Source: Chloroflexia bacterium
GTDB taxonomy: Bacteria > Chloroflexota > Chloroflexia > Thermomicrobiales > UBA6265
Direction of reading: 5' to 3'
Assembly (NCBI GenBank): GCA_013698305.1
Contig: JACCVC010000041.1
Span: 1-44,716, forward strand
Length of the DNA stretch: 44,716 bases
Positions 8,842 through 16,933 of this stretch are shown here, one piece after another. Numbering within the stretch: the first letter of the stretch is position 1; each line of letters begins with the position of its first letter. The position numbers and the translations under genes are program-made. The notes under the pieces are model-generated. The model was not told where the DNA came from. It did no database searches and saw nothing but the letters and a program-made list of their open reading frames with translations.

Positions 8842-10281
8842 CTATTGCTTCCAGAATGACTCGACCGCGCCGCGGTCAGCCAGGATCTTCCGAATCCGCA
8901 ACATGGCGGTGTAGGTCGGCAGGATGTATCCCGAGCCTCCCGCCGATATCTGCTCGACGAACGCGTCGAGCGAGCTCTCGAACTCCTCCGGAAGCGGTGT
9001 CAGGCGATCTTCGGCGACTCCGGCGTACTTCAACCGGTTGGCCATATCCGCGCCTCGAATGCCGGTCGTCGCCAACTTGCCGTCACCATCCGCCAACAGC
9101 TCGAAGTCGACGTCCCACAGCCAGCTCACGTCACGCCCGTCGGCGTGGAGATCGTTGATCGCGATCAGCGTCGGCACCTCCAGCCCACCAGTCGCCACCG
9201 TCAGCATTCGCAGCACCTCGTTGAACCCGACTGGATTCTTGACCAGCGCCAGCGTGAGGGTGCGGTCACGGTACGTTACCCGTTCGATCCTTCCGAACGC
9301 GGACCGGAAGGCAGCCATCGACGCGATGATGGTGGGCATCGGCACGTCCATCACCCGGCCAACCGCCACCGCCGCCAGCACGTTGTAGGCGTTGTACACG
9401 CCCGGCACGCCGACATGGATCGCATGATCTCCGTCCGTGTCACGGATCGTGTCACGTACCGTCATGTCCAGCGATTCGACGCCGTTGAGCTGAATGTCCA
9501 AGCCGATGGCATCCAAATCGGGCCGCCGGTTGTCGCAGGAGGGGCAATACCAATCCCCAAGGTGGGACACGTATAGCGCGTGCCAGGCCAGATCGGCACC
9601 GCACACCCGGCACGCCGCCGCGTCGGAGGCATGTGAGAGCGACTCCAGCCGGTGCCGTTCCTCGTTGAATCCAAATCGAACCACTCGCGCCGCGACACCC
9701 GTGGTCAGGGCCGCCAGTGTAGGATCGTCGGCGTTGACCACGATGGTCGTCTCCGGGCCGAGGCGCTCAATCGCCGGTCGCCACTTGCGAGCGATGGTGT
9801 CCAACTCGCCGTAGCGGTCAAGCTGGTCCCGGAACAGATTGTTGAGCAGCAACGCGCGTGGCGAAACCCGCTCCAGCAGTTCTGGCAGGGCCGCTTCGTC
9901 GGCCTCGATCACGCCGGCATCGCCTCCGGGATCGCCGTTGAGCCGCGCCTGGCTGGCGAATGCCGAGATCACCCCTCGCACCAGGTTCGACCCGGAGCGG
10001 TTATGCACCGGTTTCATGCCACCGGCCTCGAGCAGGTCGGCGATCATGCGCGAGGTGGTGGTCTTGCCGTTGGTGCCCGCCACCGTTACCACGCCGTGTG
10101 CGAGGCGGTCGGTCAGCTTTGTCAGCAAGCCAACGTCGACCCGATCGGCCACCATGCCAGGCGCAGACGTGCCACCACCCCGACCCGCGACCTGGATGCC
10201 CCGTGCGACGCCCTTCGCCAGCAGGAGCGCCGCTGACAACCGTGGGTCGGGTCTAAACGCCCGGCGGTCATTCGTCGTCAT
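8842..10281 (-). CDS. murT: Lipid II isoglutaminyl synthase, Mur ligase-like subunit MurT
   Basis: 479-residue Mur ligase-family protein. The ATP-binding P-loop is AGTNGKTTTS (about 68-77). A zinc-ribbon insertion with CxxC pairs, CRVCGADL and WYCPSC, lies around residues 217-246 and distinguishes MurT from true Mur ligases. The C-terminal domain (formerly DUF1727) follows. It activates D-Glu of lipid II and receives ammonia from GatD. Its start ATG 10281 overlaps the mreC stop by 14 bases and gatD follows by three bases, so mreC-murT-gatD is one transcription unit. Confidence 0.94.
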   Translation of the reverse strand: MTTNDRRAFRPDPRLSAALLLAKGVARGIQVAGRGGGTSAPGMVADRVDVGLLTKLTDRLAHGVVTVAGTNGKTTTSRMIADLLEAGGMKPVHNRSGSNLVRGVISAFASQARLNGDPGGDAGVIEADEAALPELLERVSPRALLLNNLFRDQLDRYGELDTIARKWRPAIERLGPETTIVVNADDPTLAALTTGVAARVVRFGFNEERHRLESLSHASDAAACRVCGADLAWHALYVSHLGDWYCPSCDNRRPDLDAIGLDIQLNGVESLDMTVRDTIRDTDGDHAIHVGVPGVYNAYNVLAAVAVGRVMDVPMPTIIASMAAFRSAFGRIERVTYRDRTLTLALVKNPVGFNEVLRMLTVATGGLEVPTLIAINDLHADGRDVSWLWDVDFELLADGDGKLATTGIRGADMANRLKYAGVAEDRLTPLPEEFESSLDAFVEQISAGGSGYILPTYTAMLRIRKILADRGAVESFWKQ

Positions 10282-11086
10282 TTGGCGTGACCACCCACAC
10301 GGTCTCCAGCTCGTCGTATTCGACGGCGGGCCGCACTTCCAGCGTCAGGTCGCTGGTGCCTCCGGCCACGTCCGGGACCAGGATCACCGTCCCGATGATC
10401 AGGTTCGGCGGCACGCCGCGGGTTTCGGTGACGGCGCTTTCGGAGGTGACGACATACTCGCCTTCCTCTGGCTCCGCGTCCCGGTCGACATTCTCCATGA
10501 TCAGCCGTCCACCCTGCTGCCATCGGCCCGACACGATGCCATCGGCGCCACTATCCAGCAGCTGCGCCCCGACCGATGCGCTGGTGTCGCCGATGAACAT
10601 CACCTGGGCGGTGGTGTCCTCGACGTCGACCACCTGGCCGACATAGAAATCCGGATCGGTCACTGCCATCCCGATCTCGATGCCGTCGTCGGCGCCCCGG
10701 TCGATGATGAAGAAATACTGGGTTCCGGTAGCATCGCGAAGAAGCACATTCGCGGCCACGTAGTCAAGTTCCGGTCGTTCGGTTTCGACCCGCTCCTCTT
10801 CATCGAGAATCTCGAATTCGGCGATCTGGGCGACCAGGTTCGCGTTCTCGGCCAGAGCGGCGTCGAGTTCCGCTTGCGTTTGTTCCAGTTCTTGCTCCAG
10901 TTCGGTCTGATAACCGGGACCGTTCGCGATCGAGGCAAAGGTGCGCGAGATCGGCGTAATCACGCTCGCCAGCCCCTCCCGCAGCGGATCGAGCGCATCG
11001 CGCCGGTCGAGCAGGAGCAGGGACGTGCTGATCACCACGAAAATCCCGATCAGCGTCACGGTTTGTCTGAGCGTGAGCGTGGTCAT
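10268..11086 (-). CDS. mreC: Rod shape-determining protein MreC
   Basis: 272-residue MreC. It has one N-terminal membrane helix (about residues 8-28, TVTLIGIFVVISTSLLLL). A coiled coil rich in Glu and Gln follows (about 57-92, YQTELEQELEQTQAELDAAL), then the extracytoplasmic beta-domain with DYVAANVLLRDATGTQYFFIIDRGADDGIEIGM and late glycine-rich strands. MreC links MreB filaments to the periplasmic/extracellular wall synthesis machinery. It sits downstream of mreB, separated by 157 bases with a repeat, and its 3' end overlaps murT. No mreD is seen between mreC and murT, where it would often lie. Confidence 0.92.
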   Translation of the reverse strand: MTTLTLRQTVTLIGIFVVISTSLLLLDRRDALDPLREGLASVITPISRTFASIANGPGYQTELEQELEQTQAELDAALAENANLVAQIAEFEILDEEERVETERPELDYVAANVLLRDATGTQYFFIIDRGADDGIEIGMAVTDPDFYVGQVVDVEDTTAQVMFIGDTSASVGAQLLDSGADGIVSGRWQQGGRLIMENVDRDAEPEEGEYVVTSESAVTETRGVPPNLIIGTVILVPDVAGGTSDLTLEVRPAVEYDELETVWVVTPNDDE

Positions 11087-11126
11087 GCGTTACCCTGAAC
11101 CGGATGTGAAATCAAGCAACTTCGAA

Positions 11127-11173
11127 GGGGCCGAACTGGAGCCTACCCTGAGCGCAGCCGAATGGGTCGGCCC
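11127..11173. repeat. Intergenic palindrome with TGAGC core
   Basis: Outer arms GGGCCGA (11128-11134) and TCGGCCC (11167-11173) are the same as in the 2718 element. Inside, ACCC and GGGT flank TGAGCGCAGCCGAAT (11149-11163), the short palindromic core common in many genomes. It occupies the gap between mreB and mreC and could modulate read-through. Confidence 0.75.
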
Positions 11174-11243
11174 GACCGCCGACGGCAGTTGTGCGAACGG
11201 GCGCGTGTGTGGGCCATGTACGCGTACGAAAAACGTCGACGAA

Positions 11244-12299
11244 TCAACCCCGGCGAAGCTCCTGGCCACCCGCGAGCGCCCGCTGATACAGATGCAACGA
11301 CTCGGCGACCTTGCCCGTTCCTCGCGCGACACAGGTGAGCGGATCCTCGGCGCGATGCACCGGCATCCGCAACTCGCTCTGCAACCGGCGGTCCAGCCCC
11401 ATCAGCAACGCGCCACCACCCGCGAGGGTGATGCCATGCTCCATGATGTCGGCGACCAACTCAGGCGGCGTTTCCTCGATTGCCGTCTTCACCAGCTCGA
11501 TAATCGTGTTGACCGGCTGCGAGATCGCGTCCCGCAACTCGACCGAGCTGACCTCGACCGCCTTCGGCAGGCCGGTGAGCAGGTCGCGGCCACGCAGTGG
11601 TACCCGCACCTCTTCCTCAAGCGGGTAGGCGGAGCCCGCCGCGATCTTGGCGTTCTCGGCGGTGCGCTCGCCGATCACGAGGTTGTGGTCGCGGCGAGCG
11701 TACTGGATCAGCGCGTCGTCAATCTCGTCGCCCGCCACCCGGATCGAGTGGTTGACGACGATGCCGCCGAGCGAGATCACGGCGACCTCCGTAGTGCCGC
11801 CACCAATGTCGACGATCATGCTGCCGATCGGCTCGTTGATCGGCAGGCCAGCGCCGATCGCGGCGGCCATCGGCTCCTCGATCGTATAGGCTTCACGCGC
11901 TCCCGCCGACAGGGCGGCATCCTTGGCGGCGCGTTTTTCGACTTCAGTGACGCCGCTGGGAATGCCGATCACGACGCGAGGGTGCGGCGCCATCAATCGC
12001 TGCATGTGTACCTTGCGGATGAAGTAGTGGAGCATCATTTCGACCGTATCGAAATCGGCGATCACGCCGTCCTTGAGCGGGCGCACCGCAATGATCGAAT
12101 CGGGCGTCTTGCCCATCATCGCCTTGGCTTCCATGCCCACCCACAAGGCGCGTTTGGTCTTGGTGTCGATCGCCACCACCGATGGTTCCGAGATGACGAT
12201 GCCCTTGCCGCGAACGTAGACAAGCGTATTCGCCGTTCCGAGGTCGATGCCAAGGTCCCGGCTGAACAAGCCGAACAGCGCAGATAGGGGACGGAACAA
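11244..12299 (-). CDS. mreB: Rod shape-determining protein MreB
   Basis: Actin-like cell-shape protein, 351 residues from the chosen start. It shows the phosphate-1 motif (DLGIDLGTANTLVYV), the VVAIDTKT and GIPSGVTEVEKRA stretches, phosphate-2 (MIVDIGGGTTEVAVISLGG) and the adenosine motif (GITLAGGGALLMGLD). It forms membrane-associated filaments that direct wall synthesis, with mreC next on the strand. The start is uncertain. An in-frame ATG at 12347 has no ribosome site. TTG 12299 has GGAGG nine bases upstream and gives the more usual N-terminus (FRPLSALFGLFSRDLGIDLG). I therefore prefer TTG 12299. Confidence 0.93.
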   Translation of the reverse strand: MFRPLSALFGLFSRDLGIDLGTANTLVYVRGKGIVISEPSVVAIDTKTKRALWVGMEAKAMMGKTPDSIIAVRPLKDGVIADFDTVEMMLHYFIRKVHMQRLMAPHPRVVIGIPSGVTEVEKRAAKDAALSAGAREAYTIEEPMAAAIGAGLPINEPIGSMIVDIGGGTTEVAVISLGGIVVNHSIRVAGDEIDDALIQYARRDHNLVIGERTAENAKIAAGSAYPLEEEVRVPLRGRDLLTGLPKAVEVSSVELRDAISQPVNTIIELVKTAIEETPPELVADIMEHGITLAGGGALLMGLDRRLQSELRMPVHRAEDPLTCVARGTGKVAESLHLYQRALAGGQELRRG

Positions 12300-12582
12300 G
12301 GCCGCAAACCTCCGGGAAGTATCCCCGCGCGCCGGATGACGGCGCATGGCAAGGAGAGTGCTACAACGTGTCGTGGAATCGGTGCGGGAAAGACGGGCAA
12401 GAGGTCGTTAATGCAGCCACATCGGAGGCAGGGAACGCGACCCATTGCTCTCTATAGTCCGCAGGGGAGTATATCATGCACGTTCGTTCCCTCTTGCCTT
12501 TGCGCTCGATCACCGCGACGATACGGCTAGTTGCGACCAGCAGCAGTGGCAGGACTTCGGCTTCACGCAAAGGAACGCGCAG

Positions 12583-13398
12583 ATGCAAACTACCTCCACA
12601 TCGGAAAGCGTCGTCGATTGGGGACCTTTGGCGGCCGAGCTTGCCAGGATTCCCGAGACCATGCGGGTCTCGATCTTCGCGCGTGATCTCGAGGGCGGCA
12701 GCACGCTCGAGCACGACGCTGATCGGGCGATGACCGCGGCAAGCACGATCAAGACGTTGATCCTGGTCGCCGTCGCTCGCGCCATTGACGCCGGATCGGT
12801 CACACTCGACACGCCAGTCACCGTCACCGATACCATGCGGATCGGCGGCTCCGGCGTGCTGAACTGGCTGCATGACGGCATCACCCTGCCGGTGGAAGAC
12901 CTGGCATGGCTGATGATCGCGATCTCCGACAACTCTGCCTCTAACGCGTTGATCGAAGTCGCGGGGCTCGACAAGATCCAGCACCTCGCCCACGAGATTG
13001 ACGTCCCAACGCTCCATCTGGCTCGCCCCTTCCTGGGCCGCGCTCCCGCCGATGGGCAAAACCGAAACCAGGTCACCGCCCGTGGCCTGACCGACCTGCT
13101 CACCGCGATCTGGAACGACACCGCCGCTTCCCCGGAGCGATGCGCCTGGATGCGAAAGCTGCATGGCGACCAGCAGCACACGGATCGGCTCGCCCGCGAC
13201 CTTTCCGATGGCGTTCTCTATGCGGGCAAGACCGGGACCTTGAAGGGGGTGTCGCACGACTGCGGCGTCATCACTGGGCCGTCCGGGACGATTGTGATCA
13301 GCGTGCTGGTCGAGAGCGATGCCACCTCCTACGACGACGACGCGTTCATCGGTTCGCTCGGCCAGGCCGTCGCGGAGATGGTTTCAAACGAAAGGTAA
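12583..13398 (+). CDS. Serine hydrolase of the class A beta-lactamase fold
   Basis: 271 residues from ATG 12583, which has AAAGGA upstream; an earlier in-frame ATG at 12445 adds 46 residues of poor sequence. The penicillin-recognising motifs are present: STIK (Ser54-Lys57), SDN (115-117) and KTG (216-218). Two features argue against an ordinary secreted beta-lactamase. No signal peptide is visible, and no ExxLN omega-loop motif appears before the NQVTARGLTDLL segment. It may be a cytoplasmic esterase or amidase of this fold. Seven bases separate it from the following dehydratase gene, so the two probably form an operon. Confidence 0.85.
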   Translation: MQTTSTSESVVDWGPLAAELARIPETMRVSIFARDLEGGSTLEHDADRAMTAASTIKTLILVAVARAIDAGSVTLDTPVTVTDTMRIGGSGVLNWLHDGITLPVEDLAWLMIAISDNSASNALIEVAGLDKIQHLAHEIDVPTLHLARPFLGRAPADGQNRNQVTARGLTDLLTAIWNDTAASPERCAWMRKLHGDQQHTDRLARDLSDGVLYAGKTGTLKGVSHDCGVITGPSGTIVISVLVESDATSYDDDAFIGSLGQAVAEMVSNER

Positions 13399-13404
13399 GT
13401 CCAC

Positions 13405-14577
13405 ATGCGCATCACCGGCGTTTCCACCTACATTGTCGGCAATCCCTGGAAGAACTGGCTCTTCACGCGCCTCGAAACCGATCAGGACGGTCTCTACGGC
13501 ATCGGCGAGGGCACGCTCAATGGATTCGCCAAATCGGCCGAGGCGGTAATTCACGAGCTCACGCCCCGTTTCGTCGGCACCGACCCGTTCCAGATCGAGA
13601 CGATCATCCAGCGAATGACCCGCGACCTCTACTCCGAGGGCGGCCAGCTTCAAATGAATGCGGTTGCCGCGATCGAGGTCGCGTGCTGGGATATCATTGG
13701 CAAGGTTACGGGCCGCCCGATCTACGACCTGATCGGCGGGCGCTATCATGAATCACTGCCCGCCTACGCCAACGGCTGGTACGCCGGGCCGCGCACGCCG
13801 GAGTCGTTCGCGGAGCGGGCGAAGGAGGTCGTCGACGCCGGGTACAAGGCGCTCAAGTTCGACCCGTTCGGCGCAAACTGGCGCACGATGACGCTGCCGG
13901 AGCGCCACCTGTCGATCGACATCGTCCGCGCTGTGCGCGAGTCGGTTGGACCCGAGGTCGAGATCATGATCGAGGTCCACAGCCGGCTTAGCGTCTCGGA
14001 AGCCGTCTGGATCGGGGAGCGGATGGCCGAGTTTGAGCCGACCTGGTTCGAGGAACCGACCGGTCACCAGAACATCGCCAGCACTGTCGAAGTCGCCCGC
14101 AAGCTGAGCGTCCCGGTGGCGACCGGCGAAAGCTTCTCCAGCCCGCAGCAATTCGCGGAGCTGCTGTCCCATGACGCGGTTCATATTCTCCAGCCGGAGC
14201 CTGGCAACATGGGCGGTATCTGGCGTACCCGGCAGGTCGCCGCGATGGCCGACGCACACTACGGCGTGGTCGCCCCGCACAACGCCCAGGGGCCGATCTC
14301 CACCGCCACCTGCATCCAGGTCAGCGCCGCCTGCCCGAACCTGCTGGTGCAGGAGATCTTCGACGAGTACAACGTCGAGTGGGAGCGAGAGATCGTCGAC
14401 TTCCATTCCGAGGTGATCGACGGTTGCATCACCATCCCGAACCGCCCTGGACTCGGCGTCGAGCTCAACTGGAAGGAGCTCGAGAAGCACCCCTACGAGG
14501 TCAGCAACTTCCTGCCGCTGTTCGCCCCCGGTTGGGAACGCCGCGAGGGTGAGCGCCCGCAACTCGATCCGGACTGA
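13405..14577 (+). CDS. Enolase-superfamily acid-sugar dehydratase (galactonate dehydratase-like)
   Basis: 390-residue mandelate racemase/muconate lactonising-type protein. The capping domain is N-terminal (1-115) and the barrel is C-terminal. Likely Mg ligands are Glu190, Glu216 and Glu242 (IMIEVHS, FEEPTGH, ATGESF). His192 and His292 (PHNAQGP) sit where the acid and base lie in D-galactonate dehydratase. The spacing of all five matches that enzyme as I recall it, with a constant offset of seven. One ligand is Glu rather than Asp. It probably dehydrates a sugar acid to a 2-keto-3-deoxy acid, but the substrate is unknown. The DapA-family enzyme at 1154 could in principle act on such a product, though it is 11 kb away. 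Confidence 0.88.
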   Translation: MRITGVSTYIVGNPWKNWLFTRLETDQDGLYGIGEGTLNGFAKSAEAVIHELTPRFVGTDPFQIETIIQRMTRDLYSEGGQLQMNAVAAIEVACWDIIGKVTGRPIYDLIGGRYHESLPAYANGWYAGPRTPESFAERAKEVVDAGYKALKFDPFGANWRTMTLPERHLSIDIVRAVRESVGPEVEIMIEVHSRLSVSEAVWIGERMAEFEPTWFEEPTGHQNIASTVEVARKLSVPVATGESFSSPQQFAELLSHDAVHILQPEPGNMGGIWRTRQVAAMADAHYGVVAPHNAQGPISTATCIQVSAACPNLLVQEIFDEYNVEWEREIVDFHSEVIDGCITIPNRPGLGVELNWKELEKHPYEVSNFLPLFAPGWERREGERPQLDPD

Positions 14578-14650
14578 ATCTCATCTCGCGTCGGCTCGAG
14601 TCGCCTGATCAGCAATCTCACAACCTGACTATTGCCGCGTCAGTAGGGCA

Positions 14651-14669
14651 GAGTAGGGGCGTCCTGCTC
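14651..14669 (+). promoter_or_regulatory. Small hairpin in the leader of the sigma factor gene
   Basis: GAGTAGG (14651-14657) pairs with CCTGCTC (14663-14669) over a five-base loop, with one G-U pair. It starts like the GTAGGGG repeat ends and may be a degenerate copy. It lies 48 bases before the sigma gene. Confidence 0.45.
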
Positions 14670-14673
14670 CGAT

Positions 14674-14689
14674 TAACTCGTGCGAGTTA
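14674..14689. promoter_or_regulatory. Palindrome just upstream of the ECF sigma gene (possible operator or leader hairpin)
   Basis: The seven-base arms TAACTCG (14674-14680) and CGAGTTA (14683-14689) are exact inverted copies around TG. The site lies 27 bases before the ATG of the sigma gene and about 10 bases before its AGGGAGAAG ribosome site. It could be an operator for a regulator or an RNA hairpin close to the ribosome site. I could not place a convincing two-part ECF promoter in this 139-base gap by eye. Confidence 0.5.
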
Positions 14690-14716
14690 CCGTTCCGATC
14701 AGGGAGAAGCCAACCA

Positions 14717-15265
14717 ATGCCGCCTCTTGTCATGACCGAACGCGGCAGCGCCGTGTTGCCGGGCGGAACCGAACGGCTGTCGTTCACGACCATGATCGAG
14801 CGCAACGGCAGCGATCTGTATCGTTTCTCCTGGTCGATCACCGGTAACCCGCACGACGCCGATGACGTCTATCAGGAGACGCTGCTGAAAGCCTTCAAGG
14901 CGTGGAAGCGGTTGCCGGGTGACGCCAACCACCGCGCCTGGCTGTTCCGGATCGCCTCCAACACCTGGATCAGCGACCGCCGCAAGCAACAGCGCTTGCA
15001 GGAGCTTGGCGACGAGGCCAACGCCATTCCCGCCCGCGACCCGGACGCCGCCCGCCAGCTCGACGCCCGCGACACCCTGCGGGAGGTGACATCGGCGATC
15101 GCCCTGCTGCCGGCCAAGCAGCGCACCGCCCTGATCCTCCGCAAATACCACGATATGGAGTACGCCGAGATCGGCGACGTGCTCGACTGTACTGAGGAAG
15201 CGGCCCGCGCCAGCGTCTACCAGGCGCTCAGGAAACTCCGAGCCGAATTCGCCACCGCGCTGTGA
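14717..15265 (+). CDS. ECF-type RNA polymerase sigma factor
   Basis: 182-residue sigma-70 family protein of the extracytoplasmic-function type, with only regions 2 and 4. Region 2 spans about residues 28-96 (LYRFSWSITGNPHDADDVYQETLLKAF, then the HRAWLFRIASNTWISDRRK segment). Region 4 spans about 122-175 (IALLPAKQRTALILRKYHDMEYAEIGDVL, then ARASVYQALRKLR as the recognition helix). It would direct RNA polymerase to a small regulon. The next gene starts 62 bases later (or overlaps by four bases if GTG 15262 is used). That gene encodes a ZAS anti-sigma domain fused to a DNA methyltransferase, so this sigma is probably held inactive by that protein. Confidence 0.93.
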   Translation: MPPLVMTERGSAVLPGGTERLSFTTMIERNGSDLYRFSWSITGNPHDADDVYQETLLKAFKAWKRLPGDANHRAWLFRIASNTWISDRRKQQRLQELGDEANAIPARDPDAARQLDARDTLREVTSAIALLPAKQRTALILRKYHDMEYAEIGDVLDCTEEAARASVYQALRKLRAEFATAL

Positions 15266-15327
15266 CACCCTGCTCTGGTAGCGTCGGGTCTTGTTCCCGA
15301 CCATCGACCGAAAGGACCTGCACCTCC

Positions 15328-16107
15328 ATGAACCGCACTCCAACCATCCACCTACCGCCAGTACCCGGCGCGGTCATCGCCGCGATGGATACCGCGGATG
15401 ATCCCTGCGACGTCGTCGAGGACGCCATGCCCGCCCTCGTGATCGGTGATCTCGACCAACCCGATCAATCGGCGATGTCGGCGCACATCGCCGCCTGCAA
15501 CTCCTGTCGGGAGGTTCAGCAGGACTGGGAGCGGGAGCTTTCGTCCCCGGCGCCACCTGACGAAGCCGCGCTGCCGGAAGCCGCAGCCGCGCTGGGCCTG
15601 CGCCGGGGGCACTACGGGTTCATGGACAGCCCGGTCGGTGACCTGCTGCTGGTCGTGACTGACTTCGGCATCTGCGATGTCAGCTACCTCATCAATCACG
15701 ATCGGGAGGATCGGTTCGGGGAGCTGGAAGGGCGGGGCATTCTCGCCACGGAGAGGGCGGCCAGCGTGGCCGGCGTCAAGGATGAGCTCGTGGAGTACTT
15801 CGGCGGGCAGCGCAACGCGTTCTCGGTCCCGGTCGATCTCTACGGCGTCACCCCATTCACCCGCGGCGTCCTGGAGGCGACGTCGGATGTGCCGTTCGGT
15901 AATCTCCGCACCTACCGAAGTGTCGCCGCCGCGATCGGCAACCCCAGGGCGTCACGCGCGGTCGGGAACGCGCTCGGTCGCAACCCGATACCAGTGATCG
16001 TGCCCTGCCATCGCGTCGTCCGGTCGGACGGGTCGATGGGCTGGTACACCGGCGGGGTTGCTATAAAACGCACCTTGCTGACCATTGAGGGCGTGACGTT
16101 TATGTAG
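15328..16107 (+). CDS. ZAS anti-sigma domain fused to O6-methylguanine-DNA methyltransferase
   Basis: 259 residues with two parts. Residues ~20-70 carry Cys27, His53, Cys57 and Cys60 in C-x25-H-x3-C-x2-C spacing, the zinc signature of ZAS anti-sigma factors such as RsrA. Residues ~93-259 are a complete Ogt/MGMT domain: Tyr196, the Arg finger Arg210, hinge Asn219, the alkyl-accepting Cys227 in PCHRV and Glu254. These correspond to Tyr114, Arg128, Asn137, Cys145 and Glu172 of human AGT. The ECF sigma gene is directly upstream. The likely role is to hold that sigma and release it on alkylation, while repairing O6-alkylguanine. Start ATG 15328 has AAAGGA upstream; GTG 15262, overlapping the sigma stop, is the alternative. 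The TAG stop lies in a repeat. Confidence 0.9.
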   Translation: MNRTPTIHLPPVPGAVIAAMDTADDPCDVVEDAMPALVIGDLDQPDQSAMSAHIAACNSCREVQQDWERELSSPAPPDEAALPEAAAALGLRRGHYGFMDSPVGDLLLVVTDFGICDVSYLINHDREDRFGELEGRGILATERAASVAGVKDELVEYFGGQRNAFSVPVDLYGVTPFTRGVLEATSDVPFGNLRTYRSVAAAIGNPRASRAVGNALGRNPIPVIVPCHRVVRSDGSMGWYTGGVAIKRTLLTIEGVTFM

Positions 16108-16165
16108 CCTCGGACTTCGATGTCCGAGGTTGGTGTGGGGCCAATTCAGACCTCTTGTGCGGTCT
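16105..16165. repeat. Hairpin repeats after the anti-sigma/MGMT gene
   Basis: GTAG at 16104-16107 includes the gene's stop codon. It is followed at once by arms CCTCGGAC (16108-16115) and GTCCGAGG (16122-16129) around TTCGAT. A second weaker hairpin has arms AGACC (16148-16152) and GGTCT (16161-16165) with CTTGT in the loop. The next gene is convergent, so these may terminate transcription from both sides. Confidence 0.75.
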
Positions 16166-16168
16166 CTA

Positions 16169-16933
16169 TTACCAATTTCGTTGCCCGTCATGGCGCGCTC
16201 GGACACCTCGGTCCGGGCCTACGGATATCAACCCTAAATCCCGCAACGCCCGCCACGTCGATGGCGCGGCCTGGCCGTCGTCTATGGCCAGATGCTCCCT
16301 CAGCCGTTCGAGATCGTCCTCGACATCGACATCGAACGTCTCCGGCGCCTCCGCCACCCGCAGCCCAAGCGCACGGGCATGGTCGATCACGCCGTCCGCC
16401 GCCGAGGCGGTGCTCATCTCAACGCCCTGCACGATCTCCTGAAACCCGCGTTGGCCGATCAGGTAGTAGCCACCGTCCAGCACCCGCCCGATCACCACAT
16501 CGCTCTCGACCAACGCCTCGAACGCCCGCAACAGGACCTCGCGTTCGATTTGGGGAGAATCCGACGCGATCAGGAGCGTCCTGGCGTAGCCTCCATTCGA
16601 TCCCCATTCCAGCAACGCGCTCTGCCGGGCGCTCCAATCTTCGTCGTCGATCTGCGGCACATAGTGGACATGCTCCGGTGCCTTGCCGGTAGCCTGCCGC
16701 AGCTCGTCCCGGAAGTCGATGTCGGGTGGGGAGTGGGTCCACGCCAGGTCGTACTCAGGATTGCCATCGTCAACGTCCGGCGTCAACCGGGCGGCGAGGT
16801 CGCGCAGGAACGCCGAGTACAGCTTCGCCGCCCGCTCCATCCCGATCGCGCGTCCCAGGCGCGTCTTGGTCGCTCCGGCGTGGGGCGCGCGGGCGGCGAT
16901 CATCACCAGGCAGTCGCTGCGTCGTTCGATCAT
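16169..16933 (-). CDS. DUF2064 family transferase (TIGR04282-like)
   Basis: 254-residue protein of the DUF2064 / selenodomain-associated transferase 1 family, a GT-A-like nucleotidyl/glycosyl-transferase fold. The N-terminal AARAPHAGATKTRLGRAIG is the nucleotide-binding stretch (about 13-31). TLLIASDSPQ holds the probable metal-binding acidic residues, and GRVLDGGYYLIG is the family hallmark. The start overlaps the stop of the upstream GT2 gene by four bases (ATGA), so the pair is co-translated. Family members often sit next to GT2 enzymes in glycan clusters, as here. The reaction is not established. Confidence 0.85.
   Translation of the reverse strand: MIERRSDCLVMIAARAPHAGATKTRLGRAIGMERAAKLYSAFLRDLAARLTPDVDDGNPEYDLAWTHSPPDIDFRDELRQATGKAPEHVHYVPQIDDEDWSARQSALLEWGSNGGYARTLLIASDSPQIEREVLLRAFEALVESDVVIGRVLDGGYYLIGQRGFQEIVQGVEMSTASAADGVIDHARALGLRVAEAPETFDVDVEDDLERLREHLAIDDGQAAPSTWRALRDLGLISVGPDRGVRARHDGQRNW

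Noticed and set aside
14606..14631. A TGATC-N19-TA match resembling RpoE/ChrR-type ECF promoters before the sigma gene
   Set aside because: The match is too short to trust, and this sigma factor cannot be placed in that group from sequence alone; not called.
15262..15327. GTG 15262 as start of the anti-sigma/MGMT gene, overlapping the sigma stop
   Set aside because: The 22 extra residues are Ser/Cys/Thr-rich and unlike the domain start, and ATG 15328 has an AAAGGA site; kept only as an alternative.
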